Shown: positions 51,494-60,363 of the stretch, one piece after another
How positions within the stretch are numbered: position 1 is the stretch's first letter
How the letters are laid out: each line of letters begins with the position of its first letter
Origin: an uncultured Phascolarctobacterium sp.
GTDB taxonomy: Bacteria; Bacillota; Negativicutes; Acidaminococcales; Acidaminococcaceae
DNA length: 64,000 nt
Assembly (NCBI GenBank): GCA_900541915.1
Contig: UQLS01000002.1
Coordinates: 62,001-126,000, forward strand
Direction: 5' to 3'
The notes under the pieces: generated by a model
Database searches by the model: none
What the model saw: only the letters and a program-made list of their open reading frames with translations
What the model was told of the DNA's origin: nothing
Program-made: the position numbers and the translations under genes

Positions 51494-52339
51494 ATGGCAT
51501 ACTTGAAACGGACATGGATTACCGGATCTGTTATTGAAGTAGAAAAATATTATACTTGCAAATATAAGAGCAAAAAAGTTTCTAGGATGCCTAAAGTAAA
51601 TTCATCTTCTGAACAAATGCAAAAAGTTAATGAGCGGAATGCTATAAAAAAATTAAGAAGATTAGTAAACAGTAATTTTACTGAAAATGATATGCACTTA
51701 GTATTGACTTATGAATATCTAAAAAAGCCAGATACAACAGAAGCAGCTAAAAAAGATATAGCTAAATTTTTAAGGAACTTGAAAAGAGCATATTCAAAAA
51801 AAGGGCATGAATTAAAATATATTTCTGTAGCAGAATACAGTAAAAAAAGCGTACATTTTCATCTTGTTATTACCAAAGGTTTAAATTATGATGAAATATC
51901 TGCTGTTTGGGGAAAAGGAAGAATTCATGTGAACCCTTTAGATGGCAGTGGTGATTATAGTCAGCTGGCAGAATATCTTATCAAGCAATCAAGAAAAACT
52001 TTTAATGATCCGGAACGAGCAATTTATAAAAAGAGATGGAGCGGTTCAAAAAATCTTATTAAACCGGAACCAATTATAGAAATTGCTAAAGCTGATTCAT
52101 GGAGAGAAGTTCCAACAGCTCCGGCCGGATATATAGTTATGACTGATAGCATATATACTGATGTATCAGACATTACCGGATATCCATTTCAATATTACAA
52201 ATGCATTGCTATAGATAATAAGGCCCAAGAAAGGATGATGAAAAGATATGGAAAAAGGCAAAGAAATAGAAAAAATAATAAATCATGCTGTAAGTACAGC
52301 AGTAGAAGCAACAATGAAAAGCATAAGCCAAAAGCCTAA
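51494..52339 (+). CDS. HUH-type Rep-like replication protein
   Basis: A 281-residue protein with HUH endonuclease landmarks. HFHLVIT (near residue 117) is the metal-binding HxH motif, followed by GKGRIHVNPL. AEYLIKQ (about 157) holds a candidate catalytic tyrosine. It resembles rolling-circle replication-initiator-like proteins found in Firmicutes phages near the packaging genes. It is the only replication-initiation candidate in this prophage. It overlaps the next gene by 92 bases, so the two stop/start reading frames are interleaved. Confidence 0.75.
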   Translation: MAYLKRTWITGSVIEVEKYYTCKYKSKKVSRMPKVNSSSEQMQKVNERNAIKKLRRLVNSNFTENDMHLVLTYEYLKKPDTTEAAKKDIAKFLRNLKRAYSKKGHELKYISVAEYSKKSVHFHLVITKGLNYDEISAVWGKGRIHVNPLDGSGDYSQLAEYLIKQSRKTFNDPERAIYKKRWSGSKNLIKPEPIIEIAKADSWREVPTAPAGYIVMTDSIYTDVSDITGYPFQYYKCIAIDNKAQERMMKRYGKRQRNRKNNKSCCKYSSRSNNEKHKPKA

Positions 52340-52766
52340 AAATATTTATAAGCAGACAGAATCAAAGTTGTATGCTTATCCTACTCTGGTAAAAAATATC
52401 AAAAGGTATGAATTAGATATTGCTGATCTAAAAAGGGAAAAGATAACAGAAAAATCTAAGGATATCACTTCTTACTCTGAGTGCGGCGGCATACGTTTAA
52501 CACCAGAAGAAAAACAGGCAGCGAAAATACTTGCTGTCCAGATGAAGAAATCTAGGGACGAAGCAGAAGTGAAAGAGATTCAAATTGCTTTAGGTGAAAT
52601 ATCTGAAGATGTTTATTATCGAATCATAGAGTTAAGGTATTTTAATAACTTAGCTGATGAAGATATTGCTGAAGCTTTGAACTGTGAAAAAACAACCGTA
52701 TGGAGAAACCGCGCAAGATTAGTTAAAAAGTTATCTGTAATTTTCTTTGGTGCTGATGCAATTTAA
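52248..52766 (+). CDS. ArpU/sigma-like late gene regulator
   Basis: A 172-residue protein whose C-terminal 60 residues form a sigma region 4-like helix-turn-helix (IIELRYFNNLADEDIAEAL followed by CEKTTVWRNRARLVKKL). Phage proteins of this ArpU/RinA sort control late genes. It lies directly before the terminase genes. A promoter overlaps its 3' end (52755-52814). Confidence 0.75.
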   Translation: MEKGKEIEKIINHAVSTAVEATMKSISQKPKNIYKQTESKLYAYPTLVKNIKRYELDIADLKREKITEKSKDITSYSECGGIRLTPEEKQAAKILAVQMKKSRDEAEVKEIQIALGEISEDVYYRIIELRYFNNLADEDIAEALNCEKTTVWRNRARLVKKLSVIFFGADAI

Positions 52767-52814
52767 CCGTGCAAAAAAGATGCAATTTACTTATGAAATT
52801 TTTGCTGATATAAT
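52755..52814 (+). promoter_or_regulatory. Candidate phage late promoter with tandem GATGCAATTTA sites
   Basis: GATGCAATTTA occurs twice (52755-52765 and 52779-52789), 24 bp apart. The second overlaps a weak -35 (TTTACT, 52786-52791), which is 17 bp from an extended -10 TGATATAAT (TATAAT 52809-52814). Weak -35 with upstream repeats suggests activator dependence. Function inferred. Confidence 0.5.
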
Positions 52815-52856
52815 TAAGGCATGGAGAAGTGTAAGTAAAAATAAGCATTTAAAAGC

Positions 52857-52888
52857 AAGGGCATTAGCATCAGCTAATGTCCTTTTTG
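52857..52888 (+). terminator. Terminator 40 bases inside the late transcript
   Basis: A 12-bp stem with one G-T pair (52857-52868 with 52873-52884; core GGCATTAGC/GCTAATGTC), 4-nt ATCA loop and TTTTTGTTTT. A transcript from the candidate late promoter would meet it within about 40 nt. Confidence 0.75.
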
Positions 52889-53208
52889 TTTTGCTCGCAA
52901 AAGGTACTTCCAGAAAATATTTTTTGGTAAGGGCCTTGCGACTCCCAGCAGGTATTTAGCTATAAAAAAATAAAATTCGATTTCCTTCCAGGCATTATTA
53001 AATTAATGGCTGTTTTCTTGCATGAAAAAATAAAAAATTTCTAATAAATGCACAAAATTTTTTATATGAAAAAATGAAGCTTAAAAATTATGCTTTTTCT
53101 GGAAATTTTTAAAAATGAATATTTCCAGGTTAAATACTGCAAAAAATAACAAAATTTTATAAAAAAATCGTATATTTTTGCTAAAAATTTAAGAAAAGAG
53201 GTGAAATT
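52889..53208. other. Non-coding region before the terminase genes: probable cos region
   Basis: A 320-bp gap without a supportable gene. The left part has a GC-rich island with GGTACTTCC (52911-52919) and GGGCCTTGCGACTCCC (around 52933-52948). The right part is very AT-rich and includes an 8-bp hairpin, CTGGAAAT (53099-53106) with ATTTCCAG (53121-53128). Lambda-type phages have cosN, then cosB, then Nu1 in this order. The cos site is inferred from layout and from the Nu1/gpA-type terminase. Confidence 0.5.
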
Positions 53209-53697
53209 ATGGCAAATAAAGTTCTAATATTTGGCAGTGCTTCTGAACTTGCAAGACTTTTAGGCATTAGTCAACGCAGAGTTAATCAGTTAGCAGATGA
53301 AAAAATCATTACTCGGCAGCCGGAAGGTAACTTTATTTTGCCGGAAGCGATTAAAGAATTTTATATATACAAGTACAAAAGTGATGAAAGTATTGATTAT
53401 ATAACCGAAAAAGCTTTACATGAGAGAACAAAAAGGCAGTTAGCTGAATTAGATTTGCGGAAAAGAAATTTAGAACTACATGAAGCCGATGATGTGGAGC
53501 TGGTTTTATCGGAAATGCTAACGAATTTCCGTAGTCAGATGCTAGCCATACCCAGTAAAATGGCAAAGATTTTAGAAAACTGCTCATCTGATGAAGTTGA
53601 AGAAGCTTTAACTAAAGAGATTGAAAGCAGGCTGCTGGAAGTTAAAGATTATTCACCAACAATGTTTAGTGTAGAGGATGATTCAGATGGTAGCTAA
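53209..53697 (+). CDS. Terminase small subunit (Nu1-like)
   Basis: A 162-residue protein. The N-terminal winged helix (about 5-50; ASELARLLGISQRRVNQLAD) matches the Nu1 DNA-binding domain that reads cosB. A helical linker (about 65-90) and a C-terminal part to bind the large subunit follow. It precedes the gpA-like gene, overlapping it by 11 bases. A GAGGTGA site sits before the ATG. Confidence 0.85.
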   Translation: MANKVLIFGSASELARLLGISQRRVNQLADEKIITRQPEGNFILPEAIKEFYIYKYKSDESIDYITEKALHERTKRQLAELDLRKRNLELHEADDVELVLSEMLTNFRSQMLAIPSKMAKILENCSSDEVEEALTKEIESRLLEVKDYSPTMFSVEDDSDGS

Positions 53698-55597
53698 AAA
53701 AACTTTAGGCTTAATTAAAAGAATTTTTAGCAAATCACTGGATTTAATTCCTAAAATTGGTGTAGCTGAATGGGCAGACAGTTATAGGATGCTGCCGTCA
53801 ATGTCTGCAGAACCAGGAAGATGGCGAACCGACCGCGCGCCATACCAGCGTAGGATTTTAGATGCCTTTACAGAAAAAGGTGTACGAAAAGTTGTTGTAA
53901 AATCTGCATCGCAAATTGGTAAATCTGATATTATGAACTGTGTTATCGGCAGATTTGCACATTTAGATCCATGTTCGATAATGCTTATGCAGCCAACATT
54001 AACAGATGCTGAGGATTATTCTAAAAGCCGTATAACTCCCATGATTGAAAATACTCCGGTGCTGAAGAAGATTTTTAAAGAATCAAAAAGTCGCAGCAGC
54101 GGAAATACTATTTTATCAAAGTATTTTGTTGGTGGCCGCTTGGTCATAACTGGAGCCAATAGTCCTTCCAGCCTGGCATCAAAGCCGATTAGAATATTGC
54201 TTTGTGATGAGGTTGACCGCTTTCCAGATTCGGCAGGGGTTGAAGGTGATCCGATAGATTTGGCCAGCAAGCGTACTACAACATACTGGAATAAGCTGAT
54301 TGGCGAATTTTCTACACCGACAATCAAAGATGAAAGCCGTATTGATGATGAATATATGACTGGTACCCAGGAAGAATGGCAGCACTGCTGTCCGAACTGC
54401 GGCGAATGGCATTTATTAACACATCGGCAGATGAAAACTGAAGCTTCAGTAAGTCAAAATAAGAAAAAAGAAAAGCATGTTATTGTTCATTCCGTAGTTT
54501 GGATTTGTCCAGACTGCGGTTTTTCTTTTACTGAAGCACAGATGAAAAAAGCAAAGCAGAAATACATTCCACAAAATCCTGATGCATTTAATACTGACAC
54601 CAGAAGTTTTTTTGTAAACTGCTGGGCATCGCCATGGATTAGCTGGAATGAGGTTATGGCAGAGTGGCTTAAAGCTGAAGGTGATCCGGAGCGAGAAAAG
54701 GTTGTGTATAATACACGATTTGGTGAAAGCTATGAACGTAAAGGTGCGTTTGAAAATGAAAGTCAGTTTCTGCAGCGGCGAGAAATGTATAATGCAGAGC
54801 TGCCGGATGGTGTTTTAGCATTAACGGCAGCGGTTGACGTTCAAGATAACCGCCTGGAATATGAAGTTTGTGGCTGGGGCTTTGGCGATGAAAGCTGGGG
54901 GATTCATCGAGGCTTTTTATATGGTGTTCCTGATACTCAAGAAGTATGGAATATGCTTGATCAGGTATTAGATCGTACCTACAGATTTGCTGACGGTAAA
55001 GGTTTAACAATTTTAAGAACTTTTATTGATACAGGCGGTCATTACCAGGATGAAGTATATAAATACTGTCTAAAAAATTACCGAAAACAAAGATTTGCTA
55101 TTAAAGGTTCATCACAGTATGGGGTGCCGCTGATTCATAAAATCTCTAAAGTTAAAAAGTATAAAAATATACCACTTATCATTGTTGGTACAGACAATGG
55201 TAAGCAGTACATTATGGACCGGTTAAGTATTGAAAATCCTGGGGAAAAATATATGCATTTTCCTTTGGATAACAGTAGTGAAAGCGGTTTAGATATTATG
55301 TTTCAAAATAGAGGTTATGACAAAATTTATTTTGTTGGTTTAATTTCAGAACGCCTTGAGCCAATAAAACAAAATGGCAAAATTGTAATGCGCTGGAAAA
55401 AAATCAACGATAAAATCCGTAACGAACCTCTTGATCTAAGAGTTTATAACTTAGCTTGCCGTTCATCGATACCATTAGATTATGAAAAATTGAAAAATAA
55501 TTTAGATGGCAAAGTTGAAGTAGAAAATAAAAAAGCTGTTGTAAAAGCAAAACATAATAGACGCTATGGTGCAATACAAAGCAGAGAGGTGATTTAA
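53687..55597 (+). CDS. Terminase large subunit (lambda gpA family)
   Basis: A 636-residue packaging motor of the GpA family. The ATPase domain begins near residue 50; the P-loop is VKSASQIGKSD near residue 70 and Walker B is ILLCDEVDRFPDS near 172. A zinc-ribbon insert has CPNCGEW and CPDCGFSF. The nuclease domain includes TFIDTGGHYQDE near residue 445. It cuts cos and fills the capsid. ATG 53687 fits the GAGG site better than 53678. Confidence 0.93.
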   Translation: MVAKKTLGLIKRIFSKSLDLIPKIGVAEWADSYRMLPSMSAEPGRWRTDRAPYQRRILDAFTEKGVRKVVVKSASQIGKSDIMNCVIGRFAHLDPCSIMLMQPTLTDAEDYSKSRITPMIENTPVLKKIFKESKSRSSGNTILSKYFVGGRLVITGANSPSSLASKPIRILLCDEVDRFPDSAGVEGDPIDLASKRTTTYWNKLIGEFSTPTIKDESRIDDEYMTGTQEEWQHCCPNCGEWHLLTHRQMKTEASVSQNKKKEKHVIVHSVVWICPDCGFSFTEAQMKKAKQKYIPQNPDAFNTDTRSFFVNCWASPWISWNEVMAEWLKAEGDPEREKVVYNTRFGESYERKGAFENESQFLQRREMYNAELPDGVLALTAAVDVQDNRLEYEVCGWGFGDESWGIHRGFLYGVPDTQEVWNMLDQVLDRTYRFADGKGLTILRTFIDTGGHYQDEVYKYCLKNYRKQRFAIKGSSQYGVPLIHKISKVKKYKNIPLIIVGTDNGKQYIMDRLSIENPGEKYMHFPLDNSSESGLDIMFQNRGYDKIYFVGLISERLEPIKQNGKIVMRWKKINDKIRNEPLDLRVYNLACRSSIPLDYEKLKNNLDGKVEVENKKAVVKAKHNRRYGAIQSREVI

Positions 55598-55821
55598 TGC
55601 CAAATCAAATGCTCAATGACAGGCTTAGAGAATATTTGAAAGCAGAACAGAAAATTTTGCTTGGTGGCCAATCTTATACTATCGAAAATATAACGTATAC
55701 CCGTGCCAATATTGGAGAAATAAGAAAGGCTATTGATGATTTAATTGCAGCTGGTGCTACTGTTACCGATACTGCAGTTAAGAAAAATAAACGAAGTAGA
55801 CAAATTGTATTTGCAGAATGA
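55597..55821 (+). CDS. gpW-like head-tail connector or small head protein
   Basis: A 74-residue protein with the gpW plan: helix (LNDRLREYLKAEQKILL), a beta turn (GGQSYTIENITY), then helix (IRKAIDDLIAAG) and a basic tail. In lambda gpW lies between gpA and gpB, as here, and stabilises DNA-filled heads. Starts on the terminase stop. Confidence 0.75.
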   Translation: MPNQMLNDRLREYLKAEQKILLGGQSYTIENITYTRANIGEIRKAIDDLIAAGATVTDTAVKKNKRSRQIVFAE

Positions 55822-55831
55822 GGTGAAGTAA

Positions 55832-57457
55832 GTGAGAAAAAATAAAAGAAACATTCAAGCTCGGAGCCGGACACCGCCGGAGAGCAAAACCAGCATGAAG
55901 GCAAAGAATACCGGTTACTCAAACGGCAGTGCATCATTTACGCGCCAGGCGTTTAGGCTGTTTAATCCGATACAGTCAAGTCCCCAGGCAGATATTGATA
56001 GTAATCTGAATGTTATTCGTAACCGCAGTTATGATATCAGCATCAATTCTCCTATAGGCCGAGGCATTATTGAAACTCAGCGATCAAATGTAGTAGGAGC
56101 TGGTCTTGTGCCTTCACCTAAAATTGACTTTAAAATATTAGGTCTTACTCCTGCAGAAGCAAAAGAATGGCAGCGTAGTACTCTGGCAGAATTCAGACTT
56201 TGGGCAGATTCAGTGACTTGTGATTTATACAGAAAAAATAATTTCTGGGATATGCAAAATATTGCTTTAGTGGGTGAGCTTGTAAATGGTGATAGCTTTG
56301 CCTTGCCGAAGTATGGCAAACCTACCCTAAATAATCCATACACATTAAAGATACAGCTTATTGAATCTAACAGAGTATGTTCGCCAGGAACATACAGCAA
56401 TATAGGCATAACTAATGCCTACAGCTTAGCTGTAAAAAATCCACAAAACGGTAATGATATTATCAATGGTGTAGAAATTGATAAAAACGGTGCTGTTATG
56501 GCTTATTGGATAGCGAACAGACCTCCGTATGATCCTACCAATCTTGGCAACGCTACCAAATGGGAAAGAGTTGTTGCATTTGGCCCGCGTACAGGATTGC
56601 CGCTTATTCTGCAGGTATCTCATGAGGATAGGCCGGAACAATATCGTGGAGTACCGCAACTGGCTCCGGTTATTGAAGAAATACTGCAGATCAGTAGATA
56701 TACCAGAGCAGAACTCACTGCAGCTATTGTTCGCTCATTCTTCACACTCTTTTTTAAAGAGGGAAGTTCTGGCAGTGATATTGATGATGTTCTGCAGTCA
56801 ACTTATCAAGAAGAAAAATATAAGCTAAATCCCAATGATTTTAAATTGGGAGCTGCAACCATGAATACGTTACCTCCAGGTTGGGAGATAGAAACTATTG
56901 ATTCAAAGAGTTCTATATCCACATATGAGCCATTTGTTAATACTTTAATTACGATGGTTGGTGCCGGATTAAATATACCGGCAGAGGTAATTATGGGGAA
57001 ATTTAACTCATCATATTCAGCTGCTCGTGGAGCATTAAATCAGGCTTATGCAATTTTTAAGCAGCGCAGAGTATGGTTTGCTCGTGACTTTTGTCAGCCT
57101 ATATATGAAATGTGGCTGGCAGAAGCAATTGCAACTGGCCGAATTAAAGCACCTGGATATGCAACAGATCCATTAATTACTAAAGCATGGAGTAAAGCTG
57201 ACTGGTTTGGTCCTGTTAATGGTTTGCTTGATCCAGTGAAAGAAGTACAGGCAGCACAAATGAAAATTGCAATGGGCGTAAGCACTCATGAAAGAGAAGC
57301 TGCTGAACTTACTGGTACAGATTATGAAGATAATGTAGATGCACTGGCTTTGGAAAATGAAAAATGGAGTGCAGCAGGGTTGCAGAAACAAAATATCCAG
57401 GTAATAAATACTGAAGGAAAGGAGAAAGATGATGCGCTTTTGGAAAGTGAAAAATGA
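55832..57457 (+). CDS. Portal protein (lambda gpB family)
   Basis: A 541-residue portal protein of the lambda type. Seen are SINSPIGRGIIETQRSNVVGAGL near residue 70 (here shortened: IGRGIIETQRSNVVG) and a mid-protein WPRTGLP-type region (AFGPRTGLPLILQVSHEDRP). Twelve copies would form the ring through which DNA enters. Starts at GTG 55832 behind GAGGTGAAG; its end overlaps the protease gene by 26 bases. Confidence 0.93.
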   Translation: MRKNKRNIQARSRTPPESKTSMKAKNTGYSNGSASFTRQAFRLFNPIQSSPQADIDSNLNVIRNRSYDISINSPIGRGIIETQRSNVVGAGLVPSPKIDFKILGLTPAEAKEWQRSTLAEFRLWADSVTCDLYRKNNFWDMQNIALVGELVNGDSFALPKYGKPTLNNPYTLKIQLIESNRVCSPGTYSNIGITNAYSLAVKNPQNGNDIINGVEIDKNGAVMAYWIANRPPYDPTNLGNATKWERVVAFGPRTGLPLILQVSHEDRPEQYRGVPQLAPVIEEILQISRYTRAELTAAIVRSFFTLFFKEGSSGSDIDDVLQSTYQEEKYKLNPNDFKLGAATMNTLPPGWEIETIDSKSSISTYEPFVNTLITMVGAGLNIPAEVIMGKFNSSYSAARGALNQAYAIFKQRRVWFARDFCQPIYEMWLAEAIATGRIKAPGYATDPLITKAWSKADWFGPVNGLLDPVKEVQAAQMKIAMGVSTHEREAAELTGTDYEDNVDALALENEKWSAAGLQKQNIQVINTEGKEKDDALLESEK

Positions 57458-58496
57458 AATTGGAAGTCAAAAAGCGGAGATATACATCTATAAGCCAATT
57501 GCTGACGAAGCATACTGGGATGAAGCTGTAACGCCTAAAGAATTTGCAGAAGATTTACAGGTGTTAAATGGCAAAGACATCGTAGTCCGTATTAATTGTA
57601 TGGGTGGAGATGTTTTTGCAGCGCAGGCTATTTACAACCAGTTAAAGCGTTATACCGGTAACGTGGAAGCAACTATTGATGGTGTAGCAGCATCAGCAGC
57701 AACTATTATTGCAATGGCAGCGGATAAAATTGTAATGCCTAAAAATGCTTTGTTTATTATTCATAATCCTATGAATGCAATGTATGGGTATTATGATGAA
57801 ACTGAGATTGAGAAAATCAAGCAGGCGTTAGGCATTATAAAACAAACAATTATCAATACATATTTGAAAAAATGTAAAGATAAAATCACTGAAAAAGAAT
57901 TATCCAAAATGATGGATGAAGAAACAATTTTAACTGCTGATGAAGCATATAATTATGGCTTTGTTGATGAGATTGATACTGATAATTACATTACTGGTAT
58001 TGATGATAAAGGTAATTTAGTTATTAATCAGGTCAATTTTGGCAGTATTGAAAGCATGGATAAAATGCTGAAAATTATTAATAAGGAGGGCAAAAGAATG
58101 CCGAATAAGAAAAGTTTTTTTCAGCAGATCATGAATTTGCTGAGCAATGAAAAGGAAGAACCGATTACTGCGACAGAGGCCGCAAAAAATGAACGTGAGC
58201 GTATTACAAATTTGCTGTCTTTGAAGTGCAACAATAAGGTTATTGACCAAATTATTGATGATGCAATTGCTAATGGTGAGGTAACTGCTTCTGATGTAGA
58301 AGGTGTGATTAACCGCATTAAAAAAGATGGCATTGCCGATGCGCAGAACTTTATGCGCAATCTTGTTAATGATTTGGATGAAAGTGGCAGTGCCAAAGTA
58401 AAAGGTAATCCTAAAGAAGTAACTAATCCGCAGGATGAAGAAGTTTTGGCACTTGCAAATTGCTTAAAAAATGTACTCGGCAAGGGAGGTAAATAA
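57432..58496 (+). CDS. Head maturation protease (ClpP/S49-like) with C-terminal scaffold domain
   Basis: A 354-residue protein. The N-terminal ClpP-type protease (about 1-195) has the catalytic Ser in DGVAASAATIIAMA, His in FIIHNPMNAMYG, and the DEAYNYGFVDEI end. After about residue 222 comes a charged helical scaffold-like region. A strong internal start (58098) lies in frame at that point. This matches lambda gpC with its nested scaffold Nu3. Start at 57432 or 57429. Confidence 0.9.
   Translation: MRFWKVKNEIGSQKAEIYIYKPIADEAYWDEAVTPKEFAEDLQVLNGKDIVVRINCMGGDVFAAQAIYNQLKRYTGNVEATIDGVAASAATIIAMAADKIVMPKNALFIIHNPMNAMYGYYDETEIEKIKQALGIIKQTIINTYLKKCKDKITEKELSKMMDEETILTADEAYNYGFVDEIDTDNYITGIDDKGNLVINQVNFGSIESMDKMLKIINKEGKRMPNKKSFFQQIMNLLSNEKEEPITATEAAKNERERITNLLSLKCNNKVIDQIIDDAIANGEVTASDVEGVINRIKKDGIADAQNFMRNLVNDLDESGSAKVKGNPKEVTNPQDEEVLALANCLKNVLGKGGK
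58098..58496 (+). CDS. Nested in-frame scaffold protein (Nu3-like)
   Basis: An internal ATG at 58098, 7 bases behind AAGGAGGG, is in frame with the protease. It would give a 132-residue protein (MPNKKSFFQQIMNLL...) consisting of the scaffold region only. Helical and charged (ERERITNLL, VIDQIIDDAIANG). Lambda makes its scaffold Nu3 the same way. Confidence 0.7.
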   Translation: MPNKKSFFQQIMNLLSNEKEEPITATEAAKNERERITNLLSLKCNNKVIDQIIDDAIANGEVTASDVEGVINRIKKDGIADAQNFMRNLVNDLDESGSAKVKGNPKEVTNPQDEEVLALANCLKNVLGKGGK

Positions 58497-58497
58497 T

Positions 58498-58887
58498 ATG
58501 GCTATTGCTGAAAATGTAGCAACTACACAATATGATCAGCTTATTGGTGGTACCGCTGTAACTGCATTAACTGCAAATGTTACTATCAAGGGAACTACAG
58601 CAGAACTTAAAAGAGGCACACTCTTGGGTTTAGTTACCTTGGAAAATAAGTATGCCATTGTTGATAATGACTTATCTGATGGCAGCGAAAAAGCTTCTGT
58701 TGTATTGGCAGAAGATGTGAGCTTAACTGGCAGTGATGTTGTGGCCACCGTATATACTCGCGGCCTTTTTAATCGTGAAGCACTTATTGTTAAACAATCT
58801 GATGATACTGCAGTTGCGCATGAAGCTGAACTGCGTGCTGTTGGTATTTATTTGACCAGTATTTATGGTGAAGAAAAGGGGGAATAA
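58498..58887 (+). CDS. Head decoration protein (gpD-like)
   Basis: A 129-residue beta-rich protein between protease and major capsid protein, the place of lambda gpD, which stabilises the expanded capsid. GGTAVTALTANVTIKG, then RGTLLGLVTL and VVLAEDVSLTG match the family plan. ATG 58498 follows GGGAGGT. Confidence 0.82.
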   Translation: MAIAENVATTQYDQLIGGTAVTALTANVTIKGTTAELKRGTLLGLVTLENKYAIVDNDLSDGSEKASVVLAEDVSLTGSDVVATVYTRGLFNREALIVKQSDDTAVAHEAELRAVGIYLTSIYGEEKGE

Positions 58888-58890
58888 TTA

Positions 58891-59949
58891 ATGCCGAACT
58901 ACAACCAAACTACAACTTTGCTGGCGGCTATTAACCGTCAGATTTTACCTACTACCTTGCTGGTAGATACTTTTTTTCCACATGAAACTACTTTCCTGAC
59001 TGAAAGTTTCCAGGTTGAATATCGTAAAGGCAGCCGTATGATGGCTCCGTTTATCACTCCCGGCGGCAAAGGTGTTAATATGCGCCGTGAGGGTTCTGTG
59101 TTGCATGAATATAAACCGCCAATCATGGCACCAAAACGCAACATTACTTTAAGTGATGTTGCAATGCGTGGCTTTGGTGAAGATATCTACAGCCAGAAAA
59201 CACCTGAAGAAAGAGCAATGGAAATGCGAGCAAGGGATATTGCTGAACTGATGGATATGAATATTCGCCGTCAGGAATGGATGGCAGCACAGCTTTTGAC
59301 TACTGGTGAATGTGAAATCCATGGTTATGCTGATGACGGTAAAACTGAAAAAATTGATACTTTTGTTTTAGATGGCTTTGAAAACAAAGTTACCTTATCT
59401 GGTGCAGACAATTGGGATACTGAAACAGCAAAAATCCGCGAAAATGTAGGCGATATGTCTTTGAAAATCAGTGCTGCTACTGGTATGGTACCGGATGTAG
59501 CAATTATGACTCGTAAAGTTGCTGACTATATTATTAACAATCAAAAAATCGCTGATAAATTGATGGTTCCCAGCCGTGATAATCTGGCGATTATGAGCAT
59601 TCAGCCTCGTATTGTTCGGCCGGAAGTTGTGCGCGTAGGTTACTGGGCAGAATTTAACCTGGAACTTTATGCGTATAATGCAACTTATCTTGATTTTGAT
59701 GGTAGCTTAAAATCCTATATTCCTGAAGATATCTTTGTAATGGGTGTTTCCGGCAGAGGTAAACGCTATTACGGTGCTATTTCTCAGCTGGAAGAAAGTG
59801 ATCGCCAATTGCATACCTATGAAGGTAAACATATTCCCAAAATCACTACAGATATTGAAAATGATGTGAGCAGCCTGCGTTTGGCATCTCGTTGCTTGTT
59901 GCTGCCTGAGTATGTAGATGACTTTGGTTGCATCAAAGTAAAATCTTAA
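58891..59949 (+). CDS. Major capsid protein (lambda gpE family)
   Basis: A 352-residue capsid protein of the gpE family. Typical features are LVDTFFPHETTFLTESFQVE-type N-arm (seen near residues 22-45), PGGKGVNMRREG, and the MDMNIRRQEWMAAQLLTTGE segment near residue 126. It follows the decoration gene after 3 bases. Forms the HK97-like shell. Confidence 0.92.
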   Translation: MPNYNQTTTLLAAINRQILPTTLLVDTFFPHETTFLTESFQVEYRKGSRMMAPFITPGGKGVNMRREGSVLHEYKPPIMAPKRNITLSDVAMRGFGEDIYSQKTPEERAMEMRARDIAELMDMNIRRQEWMAAQLLTTGECEIHGYADDGKTEKIDTFVLDGFENKVTLSGADNWDTETAKIRENVGDMSLKISAATGMVPDVAIMTRKVADYIINNQKIADKLMVPSRDNLAIMSIQPRIVRPEVVRVGYWAEFNLELYAYNATYLDFDGSLKSYIPEDIFVMGVSGRGKRYYGAISQLEESDRQLHTYEGKHIPKITTDIENDVSSLRLASRCLLLPEYVDDFGCIKVKS

Positions 59950-59964
59950 TTATGGAGGCTTAAA

Positions 59965-60363
59965 ATGGTTCAATTAAGAGTTGAAAAATTTAGTTTGAGA
60001 TACAATGGCCAGCTTTATAAAGCTGGCAGCATTGTTGAAATGCCTATTGAAGAAGCTGAAAAACTTGCAAAAGCGGCTCCTAAAGAATTTTCTGTGATCT
60101 ACAAACCTTTAACAGAATTACCGAAAGGTGTAGAAGGCGTAGATGAAATTCCTGAAGATGGCATTGACTTAGATAAAATGACAGTAAAGGAATTGAAAGC
60201 ATTTGCTGAAGAACAGGAAATTGATCTCGGCAGCGCAAAAACAAAAGATGCCATTATGGATGTGATCACAGATGCTTTGATTGAAAGAGGCGAAAATCTT
60301 GAAGATGCTGAAGAAGATGCTGAACTGCCGGAAGTAAATCCAGAAACTGGTATTGAAAAATGA
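59965..60363 (+). CDS. Head-associated protein with HeH/LEM-type domain
   Basis: A 132-residue acidic protein. Residues about 71-108 form a HeH/Rho-N-like helix pair (DKMTVKELKAFAEEQEIDL). It sits where lambda has FI, a packaging cofactor; FI-like role is inferred from place. Overlaps the next gene by 4 bases. Confidence 0.65.
   Translation: MVQLRVEKFSLRYNGQLYKAGSIVEMPIEEAEKLAKAAPKEFSVIYKPLTELPKGVEGVDEIPEDGIDLDKMTVKELKAFAEEQEIDLGSAKTKDAIMDVITDALIERGENLEDAEEDAELPEVNPETGIEK

Noticed and set aside
52747..52959. A 70-codon frame between the ArpU-like gene and Nu1
   Set aside because: It runs through the candidate late promoter and the terminator hairpin and has no ribosome site.
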